Notes: generated by a model not told the origin, from the sequence alone. A DNA stretch of 39,108 nt from Actinomycetota bacterium (GCA_015711955.1 JACVJK010000012.1:1-39108); one strand, 5' to 3'. Shown: positions 8,012-16,818, numbered from the stretch's first letter. Made by a program: numbers and translations.

Positions 8012-9244
8012 ATGATGCGCTCCATGTTCTCCGGGGTATCCGGACTTCGTAACCATCAGACCATGATGGACGTGGTGGGCAACAACATCGCCAACATCAA
8101 CACCGTGGGCTATAAGTCCAGCCAGTTGAGCTTCCAGGACGCACTGTGTCAGACCCTCCGGGGTGCCCGGGCATCTGCCGGCTTCCTGGGGGGCACCAAC
8201 CCGGTGCAGATTGGCTTGGGGGTGAAGTTGGCCCTGGTGAGCACCAACTTCACCCAGGGCTCCCTTCAGAACACTGGAAGGATGACCGATCTCTCCATCC
8301 AGGGGGATGGATTCTTCATCCTCTCCGACGGGGGAGGTACTTACTACACCCGGGCGGGTTACTTCAGCTTCGACGCCCAGGGCAAGTTGATAAACCCCTC
8401 CAACGGATACGTGGTGATGGGCTGGATGGCCGACGATGCGGGGAGGATCGACACCAACGCCACCATGCAGCCCATATCCATCCCGGTGGGGCAGACCATG
8501 GCCCCCCGCGCCACCACTACCGTGCGCTTCCAGGGCAACCTGCCCGCCACCGCTGGGGTGGGGGATTCCTTCACCACCGCTATCGAGGTGATGGATTCCC
8601 AGGGCAACCGCCATACCCTGACCTTCACCTTCATCAAGACCGACGTCAACGAGTGGGCGTGGGAGGCCACCGGCCCGGCGGGCATCTCCGGGAACACCGG
8701 CACCCTGACCTTCGACGATTCCGGCGCCCTGGCCTCGGTGAGCGGGGGACCCATCCAGTTCACCCCCGCCGGGGCGGCCACCGTATCCATAACTCCCGAC
8801 TTCGGCACCGTGGGGAGCATCTCCGGGGTTACCCAGTTCGCCACCGCCTCCACGGTGGCCGCGGTGTATCAGGACGGCTTCACCGCCGGTTACCTGCAGA
8901 GCATCACCGTGAGCGACAACGGGATCATCACCGGGTTCTTCTCCAACGGCCTGAACAAGCAGCTGGCCCAGATCGCGGTGGCGGTGTTCAACAACCCGGA
9001 GGGCCTGATCAAGGTGGGAGACACCATGTACCGGGTCTCCAGCAACTCCGGCGAACCCCTGGTGGGCACCTCCGGGAGCGGCAACCGGGGGGTGATCACC
9101 GCCGGTACCCTGGAGATGTCCAACGTGGACCTGGCCCAGGAGTTCACCAACATGATCATTGCCGAGAGGGGCTTCCAGGCCAACTCCCGCATCATAACCG
9201 CCACCGACCAGATGTTGCAGGAGCTGGTGAACATCAAGAGGTAA
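8012..9244 (+). CDS. flgE: Flagellar hook protein FlgE
   Basis: FlgE polymerises into the flexible hook. The 410-residue protein begins with the flagellar rod/hook N-terminal motif GVSGLRNHQTMMDVVGNNIANINTVGYK (written here as separate elements: GVSGLRNHQ, DVVGNNIANINTVGYK). It ends with the matching C-terminal helix MSNVDLAQEFTNMII and a final QELVNIKR. The central part is a Thr-, Gly- and Ala-rich beta domain. A GDGFFIL segment near residue 100 is typical. The ribosome binding site AAAGGAGGT lies at 7994-8002; two adjacent ATG codons (8012, 8015) are possible starts. The GC-rich coding sequence is in line with its neighbours. Confidence 0.97.
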   Translation: MMRSMFSGVSGLRNHQTMMDVVGNNIANINTVGYKSSQLSFQDALCQTLRGARASAGFLGGTNPVQIGLGVKLALVSTNFTQGSLQNTGRMTDLSIQGDGFFILSDGGGTYYTRAGYFSFDAQGKLINPSNGYVVMGWMADDAGRIDTNATMQPISIPVGQTMAPRATTTVRFQGNLPATAGVGDSFTTAIEVMDSQGNRHTLTFTFIKTDVNEWAWEATGPAGISGNTGTLTFDDSGALASVSGGPIQFTPAGAATVSITPDFGTVGSISGVTQFATASTVAAVYQDGFTAGYLQSITVSDNGIITGFFSNGLNKQLAQIAVAVFNNPEGLIKVGDTMYRVSSNSGEPLVGTSGSGNRGVITAGTLEMSNVDLAQEFTNMIIAERGFQANSRIITATDQMLQELVNIKR

Positions 9245-9252
9245 AGAGGGTC

Positions 9253-9284
9253 GGGCCGGGGGCGCGCTCCTCCGCCCCCGGCCC
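9253..9284 (+). other. Perfect 12-bp GC-only hairpin between flgE and flbD
   Basis: The arms GGGCCGGGGGCG (9253-9264) and CGCCCCCGGCCC (9273-9284) are exact reverse complements around an eight-base loop, starting nine bases after the flgE stop. No T-tract follows, so it is not a classical intrinsic terminator. A stable 3' hairpin here could protect the abundant hook mRNA or cause partial transcription stop. Confidence 0.75.
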
Positions 9285-9311
9285 CCGCCCCTTCGAGGGA
9301 GGTGGAACGGG

Positions 9312-9596
9312 TTGATAGAGGTGACCAGGATCAACGATGACCCGGTGGTCATAAACGCCGAGCTCATCGAGATGATCGAGGCCCGGCCGGACACCATCAT
9401 CACCATGACCACCGGCAAGAAGATCATCGTGGCCGAGAGCGTCAGCGAGGTGGTGAGGCGGGTGATCGAGTACCGCCAGATCATCCGCCCCATCATCCGC
9501 ACCAACGTCCCCTTGGACTTCACCGAATACACGGTGGTGGAGGACCCCCAGGCGGACGTGATCGAGAAGGATAGGGGGGCGAAGGAAGGCCGCTGA
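9312..9596 (+). CDS. flbD: FlbD-family flagellar protein
   Basis: This 94-residue protein matches the small FlbD family encoded after flgE. Typical features are the opening IEVTRIND, the segment NAELIEMIEARPDTIITMTTGKKIIV written in pieces as NAELIEMIEARPDT and TTGKKIIVAESV, and a following helix EVVRRVIEYR. The family is small, conserved in many flagellar operons and functionally poorly understood; it should not be confused with the Caulobacter sigma-54 regulator of the same name. The start is TTG at 9312, with GAGGGAGGTGG upstream. The C-terminus is extended by about 20 charged residues. Confidence 0.9.
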   Translation: MIEVTRINDDPVVINAELIEMIEARPDTIITMTTGKKIIVAESVSEVVRRVIEYRQIIRPIIRTNVPLDFTEYTVVEDPQADVIEKDRGAKEGR

Positions 9597-9635
9597 GAAG
9601 CGGCTTGAAGGAGACGATCATCGGGAGGAAACGAA

Positions 9636-10469
9636 TTGGACGTAGCCACGATAGTAGGTTTGGCCATAACCTTCGGCACCTTTTTCGTGGGCATCTTCAT
9701 GTCCGGGAGCATCGGCCAGTACATAAACGTCCCCTCTTTGGTGATCGTCTTGGGGGGCACGGTGGGGGCCAGCATCCTGGCGGTGGACATGTCCACCGTC
9801 AAGGCGGTGCCGGGTATGCTGAAGCTCATCCTCAAGAAGCAGAAGGTGGACGCGCTGGGCATCCTTGCCCAGCTGGTGCGCTACGCCGAGATGGCCAGGA
9901 GGGAGGGGATACTCTCGCTGGACAAGGAGCTCAAGAACATAGAGGATCCCTTCATCCAAAAGGCAGTGCAACTGTTGGTGGACGGCACTGACCCCGAGCT
10001 CATCCGGGACATCCTGGAGACGGAGATCATATTCCTGGAGCAACGCCACCAGAACGGTATCCGCTATTTCAACATCTGCGCTTCCCTGGGGCCCGCCTTC
10101 GGCTTCTTGGGGACCCTCATCGGCCTCATCGCCATGCTGGCCAAATTGAGCGAGCCGGAGAAGCTGGGCCCAGCCATGGCGGTGGCCCTGGTCACCACCC
10201 TCTACGGGGTGATCCTCTCCAACATGGTCTTCATCCCCTTTGCCGAGAAGCTCAAGGGAAAGCACGAGGACGAGGTGCTGGTGAAGGAGATGGTGATCGA
10301 GGGAGTGATGTCGATACAGTCGGGGGACAACCCGAGGATGGTGGAGGAGAAGCTCAAGACCTTCTTGCCGCCATCGCTGCGGGAGGAGGCCTCCAAGGCA
10401 AGAGAGAAGGCCAAGAGCCCGGCGGCTGCCGGTGAAAAGGTTGAGGAGGGCGTCCTGCGGGAGGCTTAG
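9636..10469 (+). CDS. motA: Flagellar motor stator protein MotA
   Basis: MotA is the four-helix membrane subunit of the stator proton or sodium channel. Helices 1 and 2 lie near residues 5-25 and 30-52. Helices 3 and 4 lie near 150-172 and 182-205, containing the conserved Pro residues in SLGPAFGFLGT and LGPAMAVALVTTLYG. The long loop between helices 2 and 3 contains EMARREGILSLDKEL, the charged region that contacts FliG. The TTG start at 9636 is preceded by GGGAGGAA. A C-terminal tail of about 40 charged residues is predicted to be cytoplasmic. motB follows after about 30 bases. Confidence 0.96.
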   Translation: MDVATIVGLAITFGTFFVGIFMSGSIGQYINVPSLVIVLGGTVGASILAVDMSTVKAVPGMLKLILKKQKVDALGILAQLVRYAEMARREGILSLDKELKNIEDPFIQKAVQLLVDGTDPELIRDILETEIIFLEQRHQNGIRYFNICASLGPAFGFLGTLIGLIAMLAKLSEPEKLGPAMAVALVTTLYGVILSNMVFIPFAEKLKGKHEDEVLVKEMVIEGVMSIQSGDNPRMVEEKLKTFLPPSLREEASKAREKAKSPAAAGEKVEEGVLREA

Positions 10470-10502
10470 ATCGTCGGATAACTTGAGGAGGCGTGGAGAA
10501 GG

Positions 10503-11348
10503 GTGAAGAAGAACAAGAGAAGGTCCTCTGGAGGAGAGGAGGTCAACTCCACCTGGCTCCAGTCCTACGGGGACATGATCACCCTCATCCTCTGCTTCTT
10601 CGTGCTCTTGTTCTCCATGTCCACCATCGACGTGAAGAAGTGGCAGGTGGTGGCGGAGTCCCTGCAGGAGGCCCTGGGCGGTACTCCCCGGGAGGGAACC
10701 GGCCTATCCACCAGCGAGCTGCCCGCTTTGGAAGAGCTCGCTCAGAACAAGGCCGAGGAGAACCAAGAGTTACAGGAGCTCATGGAGCTCAAGAGGAAGA
10801 TCGACGAGTACGTTAAGGAAAAGGGCCTAGAGCACATGATCACCACCGAGATACAGGAGATAGGCCTGGTGGTTCGCATCACCACTGACGATGTGGTCTT
10901 CGACCTGGGAAGCGCGGTGCTCAAGCCCATGGCCATGGCATTCCTGGACCACCTGGCGCCGCTGCTCAAGGAGACCAAGTACGAGATATGGGTGGAGGGT
11001 CACACCGACGACATCCCCATCCAGCCTGGTTTCATATATCCCTCCAACTGGGAACTATCCACCGCTCGGGCTTCCTCGGTGATTCGCTACTTGATAGAGC
11101 GGTGGGGTTACGATCCGGGAAGATTGAGCGCGGCGGGATATGCCGACACCAAGCCCCGTTTTCCCAACGACTCTCCCGAGCACCGGGCCCTGAACCGGAG
11201 GGTGGAAGTGGTCATAAGGCCTCCCCGCCAGCCCAAGGTCATAAAAGTGGACCAAGAGAGCATGTCGGGGGAGGTGGAGAAGGCGGTTAGGGAGACCTTC
11301 GAGGGCGGTGGAGAGGAAAGCGCCGATCCGGAAAAACCCCCGAGGTAG
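10503..11348 (+). CDS. motB: Flagellar motor stator protein MotB
   Basis: MotB anchors the stator to peptidoglycan and supplies the ion-binding Asp. The single transmembrane helix (about residues 22-42) contains Asp24 in SYGDMITLILCFF, the expected ion-coupling residue. A helical linker follows. The OmpA-like domain occupies about residues 125-240, with VEGHTDD, NWELSTARA and NRRVEVVI motifs that bind peptidoglycan. The GTG at 10503 is preceded by a GAGGAGG ribosome binding site. No FliL gene lies directly downstream, which is unusual for this gene order. Confidence 0.97.
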   Translation: MKKNKRRSSGGEEVNSTWLQSYGDMITLILCFFVLLFSMSTIDVKKWQVVAESLQEALGGTPREGTGLSTSELPALEELAQNKAEENQELQELMELKRKIDEYVKEKGLEHMITTEIQEIGLVVRITTDDVVFDLGSAVLKPMAMAFLDHLAPLLKETKYEIWVEGHTDDIPIQPGFIYPSNWELSTARASSVIRYLIERWGYDPGRLSAAGYADTKPRFPNDSPEHRALNRRVEVVIRPPRQPKVIKVDQESMSGEVEKAVRETFEGGGEESADPEKPPR

Positions 11349-11494
11349 GGCGAGGGCCACCGAGAGCCTGGGGGATTTTGTTGAGGTTTCGGCGGAAGTA
11401 AAGGAGAGAGAAGTTAAACGTGAGGCAGGCAAGTTTTGCATCTTGCGCGGAAAAGAGAGGGAAATTTACCAGGATAGAAGGGTTTGGCCTGATT

Positions 11495-11564
11495 CGAGAG
11501 CGAGGGGGGCCGCGGATTAGGTCGTTTGTGGGCCCTGTCTACGGGATGGAACCCCTGGCTCTCG
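11495..11564 (+). other. Long imperfect inverted repeat between motB and fliM
   Basis: CGAGAGC (11495-11501) pairs with GCTCTCG (11558-11564). After one mismatch, AGGGG (11503-11507) pairs with CCCCT (11552-11556), making a 12-pair stem. Inside it, GGGCC (11507-11511) could alternatively pair with GGCCC (11531-11535). The element lies in the 256-bp motB-fliM gap, which has no convincing gene. It may be an RNA structure controlling fliM or the remains of something else. Confidence 0.5.
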
Positions 11565-11604
11565 ATGCCCTGAGGTGCCATTGACGTGAGGAGGTAGAGG
11601 AGAG

Positions 11605-12588
11605 TTGTCCGATGTCCTCAGCCAAAAGGAGATAGATGCCCTTCTGGAGAGCCTGCGCAGTGGCGAGCTGAAGGAGGAGGACCTACTGGCACAGGAGAGG
11701 TCCTACCGCACCTATGACTTCCGCCGTCCCACCAAGTTCTCCAAGGACAACCTGCGCACCGTGCACCTTCTCCACGAGACCTTCGCCCGCCAGTTCGCCA
11801 ACATGCTCACCGGTTATCTGCGCCTCACGGTGCGCGCAGCGGTGGAATCGGTGGAGCAGCTCACTTTCGAGGAGTTCATAAGATCCCTTTCCTCGCCCAC
11901 CTACATAGCCGTTTGCCACTTGGGAAGCGAGGAGAAGCCGGTTTTGGTGGAGGTGGGCTTGCCGTTGGTGTTTTCCTTGGTGGACCGCATGCTGGGAGGT
12001 CCGGGGGCGGGAAACTACGAGGAAAGGGAGCTCACCGAGATAGAGGTGGCCATCATGGAGGAGGTGATGACTCAGCTCCTGGTCTCCCTCTCCAACGCCT
12101 GGTCCATGGTTCTGGAGGTGAGGTTCAGCTTTGAGCGAGTGGAGTTCCGGCCCCAGTTCGCCCAGGTGGTTTTTCCCAACGAGATAGTCCTGAACGTTTG
12201 CGTTGGGCTGGAGCTGGGTCCCACCGAGGGCTATATCAATCTCTGTCTTCCCTATGCCTCCCTCGAAGACCTCCTCTCCGAGCTTAACGCCGAGAAGTGG
12301 CTTTCCGCTCGACCTCGAGAGTCCCAGGCCATGGGCAGGGATATGCTGTTCCGCACCGACCTGTCCACTGCCCGAGTGGAGATATCGGTGGAGTTGGGAC
12401 GGACCCGGTTGAGGGTGTCCGACCTCAGGCAGCTGCAGGTGGGCCAAGTCATCCGCCTAAACCGACGTATCCACGAGCCCGTCACCGTGATGTTGGCGGG
12501 AAGGCCCGCTTTCACCGGCTATCCTGGCACGGTGGGCAAGAGGATGGCGGTTCAGGTGGCGGAGGTGTTGTCCGAGATACCGGAGTGA
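11605..12588 (+). CDS. fliM: Flagellar motor switch protein FliM
   Basis: FliM is the C-ring protein that receives phospho-CheY and controls rotation direction. The N-terminus LSQKEIDALLESL is the CheY-binding peptide. It is followed by the CheC-like middle domain (about residues 50-230) and the C-terminal SpoA-type domain ending in the LRVSDLRQLQVGQVIRL and AVQVAEVL segments. Total length is 327 residues, as expected. The TTG start at 11605 is preceded by GAGGAGGTAGAGG. It is the last flagellar gene in the window; fliN or fliY, which normally follows, is absent here. Confidence 0.97.
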   Translation: MSDVLSQKEIDALLESLRSGELKEEDLLAQERSYRTYDFRRPTKFSKDNLRTVHLLHETFARQFANMLTGYLRLTVRAAVESVEQLTFEEFIRSLSSPTYIAVCHLGSEEKPVLVEVGLPLVFSLVDRMLGGPGAGNYEERELTEIEVAIMEEVMTQLLVSLSNAWSMVLEVRFSFERVEFRPQFAQVVFPNEIVLNVCVGLELGPTEGYINLCLPYASLEDLLSELNAEKWLSARPRESQAMGRDMLFRTDLSTARVEISVELGRTRLRVSDLRQLQVGQVIRLNRRIHEPVTVMLAGRPAFTGYPGTVGKRMAVQVAEVLSEIPE

Positions 12589-13141
12589 TCAAAAGGATGC
12601 CCGTAAAACCCCTTGATCCTCTCCCTTCGGCTTTGCTGGGCCATGGGAGTCCCTAAGTTCGACGTCGATTATCCGAGAGGCGCCCGGAGGTCGTGCCCGT
12701 AATCTCTCCTTTCTCTCTTTTTGCGTTTTGTCGTCGGATTGCGCTGGCAAGGAGGATTTGAGGGTTAAGGAGTCGAAGTACAGGCCGTTTTCGCCGCTTC
12801 CTTTGCTTTTTTTAAAAGCCGCCTGGACCTCGCTCTTTCCCCTTCCCACAGATAGCAATCTTCCTCCCTTTTGTGGGTGACCGACACCCCGATGTGCATT
12901 TTTTCTTTTCCAATTGACCTTCGTGCCCGCACTCCTGGAAAGGAGCGATTAGCCGCCCTGATCACCGGATGAATAAACGCGAGTTTTCTCGTTCTGACCT
13001 CGTCCGTAAATGTAAAGGGCTCTTGTGTTCGCCGCAAAAAAGCGCGAGTCCTCAAGGGCACGAGGAAGTGGGGTGTCCGTTCGACCTCGGGGGCGTTGAT
13101 CGCATGCCCTATAATCGAACCGGACGCAGAAAAAGGTAGTT
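12589..13141. other. 553-bp intergenic region between fliM and cmk
   Basis: Open frames here are short, on either strand, and do not resemble known proteins. The stretch holds several T-rich and pyrimidine-rich tracts and the candidate cmk promoter near its end. I see no tRNA, clear terminator or repeat. It marks the end of the flagellar operon in this window. Confidence 0.6.
13110..13115 (+). promoter_or_regulatory. Candidate -10 element of the cmk promoter
   Basis: A perfect TATAAT lies about 27-30 bases upstream of the cmk start. No convincing -35 hexamer is found at 16-18 bases distance, so the promoter is only a candidate. Confidence 0.4.
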
Positions 13142-13921
13142 TTGAAAGGAGGCGTGGGTCTCTCCGTGCCCGGGAAAAAGCCCGTGATAGCCATAGACGG
13201 TCCCGCCGGAGCGGGAAAGAGCACCGCGGCCATGGCTCTGGCCAAGGCCCTGGGCTTTCTTTACGTGGACACGGGGGCTATGTATCGAGCCCTGACCCTG
13301 GCGGCGTTGCGCCGGCGGGTGAGCCCGCATGATGGTGACGCCCTGGAAAGCCTGGCCGGGGAGGTTCGCATAGAAACGGTTTACCGACAAGCTGATGACC
13401 CCCCTTACCGGGTGCTTGTGGACGGGGAAGACGTGACGGAGGACATCCGCCGGCCTGAGGTGTCGGGCGTGGTTTCCCAAGTCAGCGCCCATCCCAGCGT
13501 GAGGAAGCGGATGACCCAGATCCAGAGGGCCATGGCCCTGAGGGGAGGGGTGGTCATGGAGGGAAGGGACGTGGGGACGGTGGTGTACCCGGAGGCGGAT
13601 GTCAAGTTCTTCATAACCGCCTCCGCGGGGGAGAGGGCCCGCCGGCGCCACCGGGAGCTCGTGAAAAAGGGGATAATGGTGACCTTGCGGGAGGTGGAGG
13701 AAGACATTAACCGCCGGGATTGCCTGGATTCCACCAGGACCACCGCGCCTCTACGGAGGGCACCCGACGCCCTGCTGGTGGACACTACCGGGATCTCTCC
13801 CGAGGAAGTAGTCCGCAGGTTGCTGGAAGCGGTGGAGATGGCCTTGGGCAAGGTGGCTACGCCGAGCGCGGAATCGATTCCGTCCCCGGAAGGAGGCGGG
13901 AAGGATGAAAACCCTCTTTGA
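13142..13921 (+). CDS. cmk: Cytidylate kinase
   Basis: Cmk phosphorylates CMP and dCMP to the diphosphates, feeding RNA, DNA and CDP-lipid synthesis. The P-loop DGPAGAGKST lies near residues 19-28 and is followed by YVDTGAMYRALTL. The central region has QRAMALRGGVVMEGRDVGT and the lid region has RRRHRELVKKG. The C-terminus has the NRRDCLDSTRTTAPLRRA segment. All are typical. The start is uncertain: TTG at 13142, GTG at 13154 or GTG at 13166; the ribosome binding site AAAGGAGG at 13145-13152 lies between them. About 25 residues extend past the usual C-terminus. It overlaps the next gene by 17 bases. Confidence 0.95.
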   Translation: MKGGVGLSVPGKKPVIAIDGPAGAGKSTAAMALAKALGFLYVDTGAMYRALTLAALRRRVSPHDGDALESLAGEVRIETVYRQADDPPYRVLVDGEDVTEDIRRPEVSGVVSQVSAHPSVRKRMTQIQRAMALRGGVVMEGRDVGTVVYPEADVKFFITASAGERARRRHRELVKKGIMVTLREVEEDINRRDCLDSTRTTAPLRRAPDALLVDTTGISPEEVVRRLLEAVEMALGKVATPSAESIPSPEGGGKDENPL

Positions 13922-15311
13922 TCCGGGGTCTTTCTCAGGACGCAAAAAGCGTGCGCTCCGGTGTTCCAGGGACTGGGAGCCTCCCGCCGTGGAGGAGGTC
14001 AGAGAGGGCTCGCCCCTGCAAGGGGCGGTGATTCCTGGCGACCGCATATTAGAGCTCAACGGCTCCCGGCCCAGGGACGTGATCGACTTCTTGGCCGCCG
14101 CGACGGAAAGGAGGATCAGGTTGCTCCTCCAGCGAGGGGGGAGGATAAAACGGGTGAGGATCAGGAAAGAAGAGGGCCTGCCCCTGGGGTTGACCTTCTC
14201 TCAACCGGTTTTCGATGGGGTTATGACCTGCCGTAACCACTGCCTATTCTGCTTCGTGGACCGTCTCCCTCCCGGCCTGCGCCCCGGGTTGTACGTGAAG
14301 GACGATGACTACCGCCTCTCTTTCCTGTTCGGGAACTTCGTGACCCTGAACAACTTGGAGAGGGAGGACATACGGCGCATCGTTAACTTACGCCTCTCTC
14401 CCCTCTACGTGTCCCTCCATTCCACCGAAGCTGCCCTACGATCCCGCCTGATGGGCGGAAACGGGGAGAGGGGGCTTGAGGCAATGAAGATCCTTGCCGA
14501 GGCGGGGATTAAATTGCACCTTCAGGTGGTGGTCTGCCCCGGGTACAATGACGACCAGGCCTTGGAGGGGACCATTTCGGGGGCCTTGGCTGCCTTCCGG
14601 CCGGTTTCCCTGGCGCTGGTACCGGTGGGGTTAGCTCATGCCGAGGGAGAGAAAAGGTTGCGTCTTCCGGGAAGGGAAGACGCCTTGAAAGTGCTGAGGC
14701 TGGTCAAGGCTTATCGTGAAAAGTCTGTGGAGGAGACGGGAGAGGGGGTGGTCCAGGCTTCGGACGAGTTTTACCTGTTGGCGGGGGAGGAAATCCCCCC
14801 TGCTGAGGAATACGATGGGTATCCTCAGCTGGAAAACGGAGTGGGAATGGTCCGCAAGTTCCTGGACGAGCTGGACGAGGAGAGAAAGAGGCTGAAAGAG
14901 AGGGCTTACTGCCTCCCGGGAACCTGCTTGCTCACCGGGAGGGCCTTCGCGCCTGTTATGGTGGAGGCCTTGGAGGGTGTTCCTGGCGCTTCTCCTGAGG
15001 TCATCGCCCCGGTTAACCGTTTGTTTGGGGAGAGCGTCACGGTGGCTGCCCTCTTGAGCGGTGAGGACGTGGTGGCGGGGATAAGGGAGAGTGGGTCGCG
15101 GCCAGAGCGGGTGTTGTTGACCGATTCCCTGCTATACGATGGACGTTTTCTGGACGGCAAGACTATACAGGAAGTGGAGATGGAAGCGGGTGCGCAGTTG
15201 CTTCCCTTGCCGGCGAGGGGGGAGGCCTTGATCAGGGCACTGGCGGGCATTCCCTGGGAGCATGAGGAAGACGGGCATCCCTCTTGGCAAGGGGGCCGTG
15301 GTATCAGCTGA
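13905..15311 (+). CDS. DUF512 protein with PDZ-like and radical-SAM-like domains
   Basis: This 468-residue protein starts with a PDZ-like segment (about residues 24-85, including GAVIPGDRILELNG). A cysteine cluster CRNHCLFCFVDRLP follows near residue 108, with the characteristic PGLRPGLYVKDDDYRLSF stretch, and then the DUF512 C-terminal half. This layout matches the family described as putative FeS/radical SAM enzyme (TIGR03279). The spacing CxxxCxxC fits a 4Fe-4S site. The function is unknown; genes of this family are often beside der, suggesting a link to ribosome assembly or translation. It starts at ATG 13905 inside the end of cmk. Confidence 0.88.
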   Translation: MKTLFDPGSFSGRKKRALRCSRDWEPPAVEEVREGSPLQGAVIPGDRILELNGSRPRDVIDFLAAATERRIRLLLQRGGRIKRVRIRKEEGLPLGLTFSQPVFDGVMTCRNHCLFCFVDRLPPGLRPGLYVKDDDYRLSFLFGNFVTLNNLEREDIRRIVNLRLSPLYVSLHSTEAALRSRLMGGNGERGLEAMKILAEAGIKLHLQVVVCPGYNDDQALEGTISGALAAFRPVSLALVPVGLAHAEGEKRLRLPGREDALKVLRLVKAYREKSVEETGEGVVQASDEFYLLAGEEIPPAEEYDGYPQLENGVGMVRKFLDELDEERKRLKERAYCLPGTCLLTGRAFAPVMVEALEGVPGASPEVIAPVNRLFGESVTVAALLSGEDVVAGIRESGSRPERVLLTDSLLYDGRFLDGKTIQEVEMEAGAQLLPLPARGEALIRALAGIPWEHEEDGHPSWQGGRGIS

Positions 15312-15486
15312 CGCCTTAAAGCGGGACATCGCGACCGAGGGCGAGCTTTGGGGAACGGATCGTCAAGAGGTGCTGGGATTGAATCCTCCAAATAAGTGGC
15401 GTCGTCGAAACGGAAAGGCGAGGGGCTTTCATAGATTCTTGGATCTCAACGGCGTGTGAACGAGCAATAAGGCGGAGGACCGAAAG

Positions 15487-16818
15487 TTGGAGCGCAGATT
15501 GCCTTTGGTGGCGGTGGTGGGCCGTCCCAACGTGGGCAAGTCCACCTTGGTGAACCGCATCGCGGGCAGGGGCGAGGCCATAGTGGAAAGGGTTCCCGGG
15601 GTGACCCGGGATCGCCTATATCTAACCGCCAGCTGGAACGGGTTGGACTTCGTGGTGGTGGACACTGGTGGAATGGAGCCAGGGGCCGATGACGGGCTGA
15701 CCCGGGCGGTGGGGGAGCAGGCCTTGCAGGCAGTGCGGGAGTCCAACCTCGTGCTCTTCGTGGTGGACGCCAAAGAAGGAGTCACCCCCTTGGACCAAGA
15801 GGTGGCGGAGGTGTTGCGACGGGAAGGAAAGCCGGTGCTATTGGTGGCCAACAAAGTGGACAACCGGAAAGAAGAGGCGCGGGCTCTGGAGTTCTACTCC
15901 TTGGGGATGGGGGAGCCCTATCCGGTCTCCGCCATGCATGGAAGGAACGTGGGCGACCTTTTGGACCTGATTACCGAGCGCCTCCCCAGAGTGGACGTGG
16001 AAGAGGAGGTGGCCGATGAGACGGTGGTGGCCATCGTGGGCAAGCCCAACGCTGGGAAATCCACCCTCTTCAACCGTCTCATCGAGGAGGAGAGGGCCAT
16101 CGTAAGCGAGGTACCCGGCACCACCCGGGACGCGGTGGACACCGTGGTGGAAAGGCAGGGCAAACGATATCGATTCATTGACACGGCGGGGTGGAGGCGT
16201 AAGTCCCGGGTGAAGGAAAAGTTAGAGTTCTTCAGCTTGGTAAGGGTCTGGAGGGCCATTGACCGAGCTCAAGTGGTGCTCTTGGTAATCGATGCCACCC
16301 AGGGCGTGACCGACCAGGACCAGCACATAGCCGCCCGCATTCAGGAGGATGGCCGGGCCTGCGTAGTGGTGCTCAACAAGTGGGACCTGATCAAGGGCAC
16401 GGGCAAGGCGCACGAGGTGGTAAAGGACGCCGAGGAAAAGCTGCATTTCGTCTCCTACGCACCCGTGATCTCGGTGAGCGGCTTGACCGGCAAGGGGGTG
16501 GAACACCTCTTTCCGATCATAGATTCGGTGAGGCAGAGTTGGGGCAGCAGGGTCAAGACATCCGCCCTGAACAGCATGTTGCGGGAGGTGTTGGAGAAGA
16601 CGCCCCCTCCCAGCAAGAAGGGAAAAAGGCTCAACATTTACTACGTTACCCAGGCTCGGACCTCGCCCCCCCACTTCGTCTTCTTCGTGAACGACCCCGA
16701 TCTGGTCAACCAGGCCTACGCCCGCTTTTTGGAGAAGAAGATCCGGGAGCTCTTCGGATTCATGGGAGCTCCCATTCGCCTCACGTTCCGTCCTCGGCCC
16801 CGCAAGACCAAGAGCTAA
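15487..16818 (+). CDS. der: Ribosome-assembly GTPase Der (EngA)
   Basis: Der is a double GTPase required for 50S subunit maturation. The first G domain has GRPNVGKSTL near residue 12, DTGGME and NKVD. The second has GKPNAGKSTL near residue 186, DTAGWRRKSRV and NKWDL. A C-terminal KH-like domain follows and ends in a Lys/Arg-rich tail. The length of 443 residues is normal. The start is TTG at 15487, after a GGCGGAGGAC ribosome binding site. A 175-bp gap separates it from the DUF512 gene and holds no convincing gene. Confidence 0.98.
   Translation: MERRLPLVAVVGRPNVGKSTLVNRIAGRGEAIVERVPGVTRDRLYLTASWNGLDFVVVDTGGMEPGADDGLTRAVGEQALQAVRESNLVLFVVDAKEGVTPLDQEVAEVLRREGKPVLLVANKVDNRKEEARALEFYSLGMGEPYPVSAMHGRNVGDLLDLITERLPRVDVEEEVADETVVAIVGKPNAGKSTLFNRLIEEERAIVSEVPGTTRDAVDTVVERQGKRYRFIDTAGWRRKSRVKEKLEFFSLVRVWRAIDRAQVVLLVIDATQGVTDQDQHIAARIQEDGRACVVVLNKWDLIKGTGKAHEVVKDAEEKLHFVSYAPVISVSGLTGKGVEHLFPIIDSVRQSWGSRVKTSALNSMLREVLEKTPPPSKKGKRLNIYYVTQARTSPPHFVFFVNDPDLVNQAYARFLEKKIRELFGFMGAPIRLTFRPRPRKTKS

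Noticed and set aside
7937-9862. Minus-strand open frame of 641 codons across flgE and flbD
   Set aside because: It is antisense to clearly real flagellar genes and is rich in Gly, His and Val, the usual mirror of a GC-rich coding strand.
11308-11520. Open frame after motB that could replace fliL
   Set aside because: It has no hydrophobic helix, no FliL-like sequence and mostly overlaps the motB end in another frame.
12765-13061. Minus-strand open frames in the fliM-cmk gap
   Set aside because: Composition is typical of chance frames, start codons lack ribosome binding sites and the two frames overlap each other.
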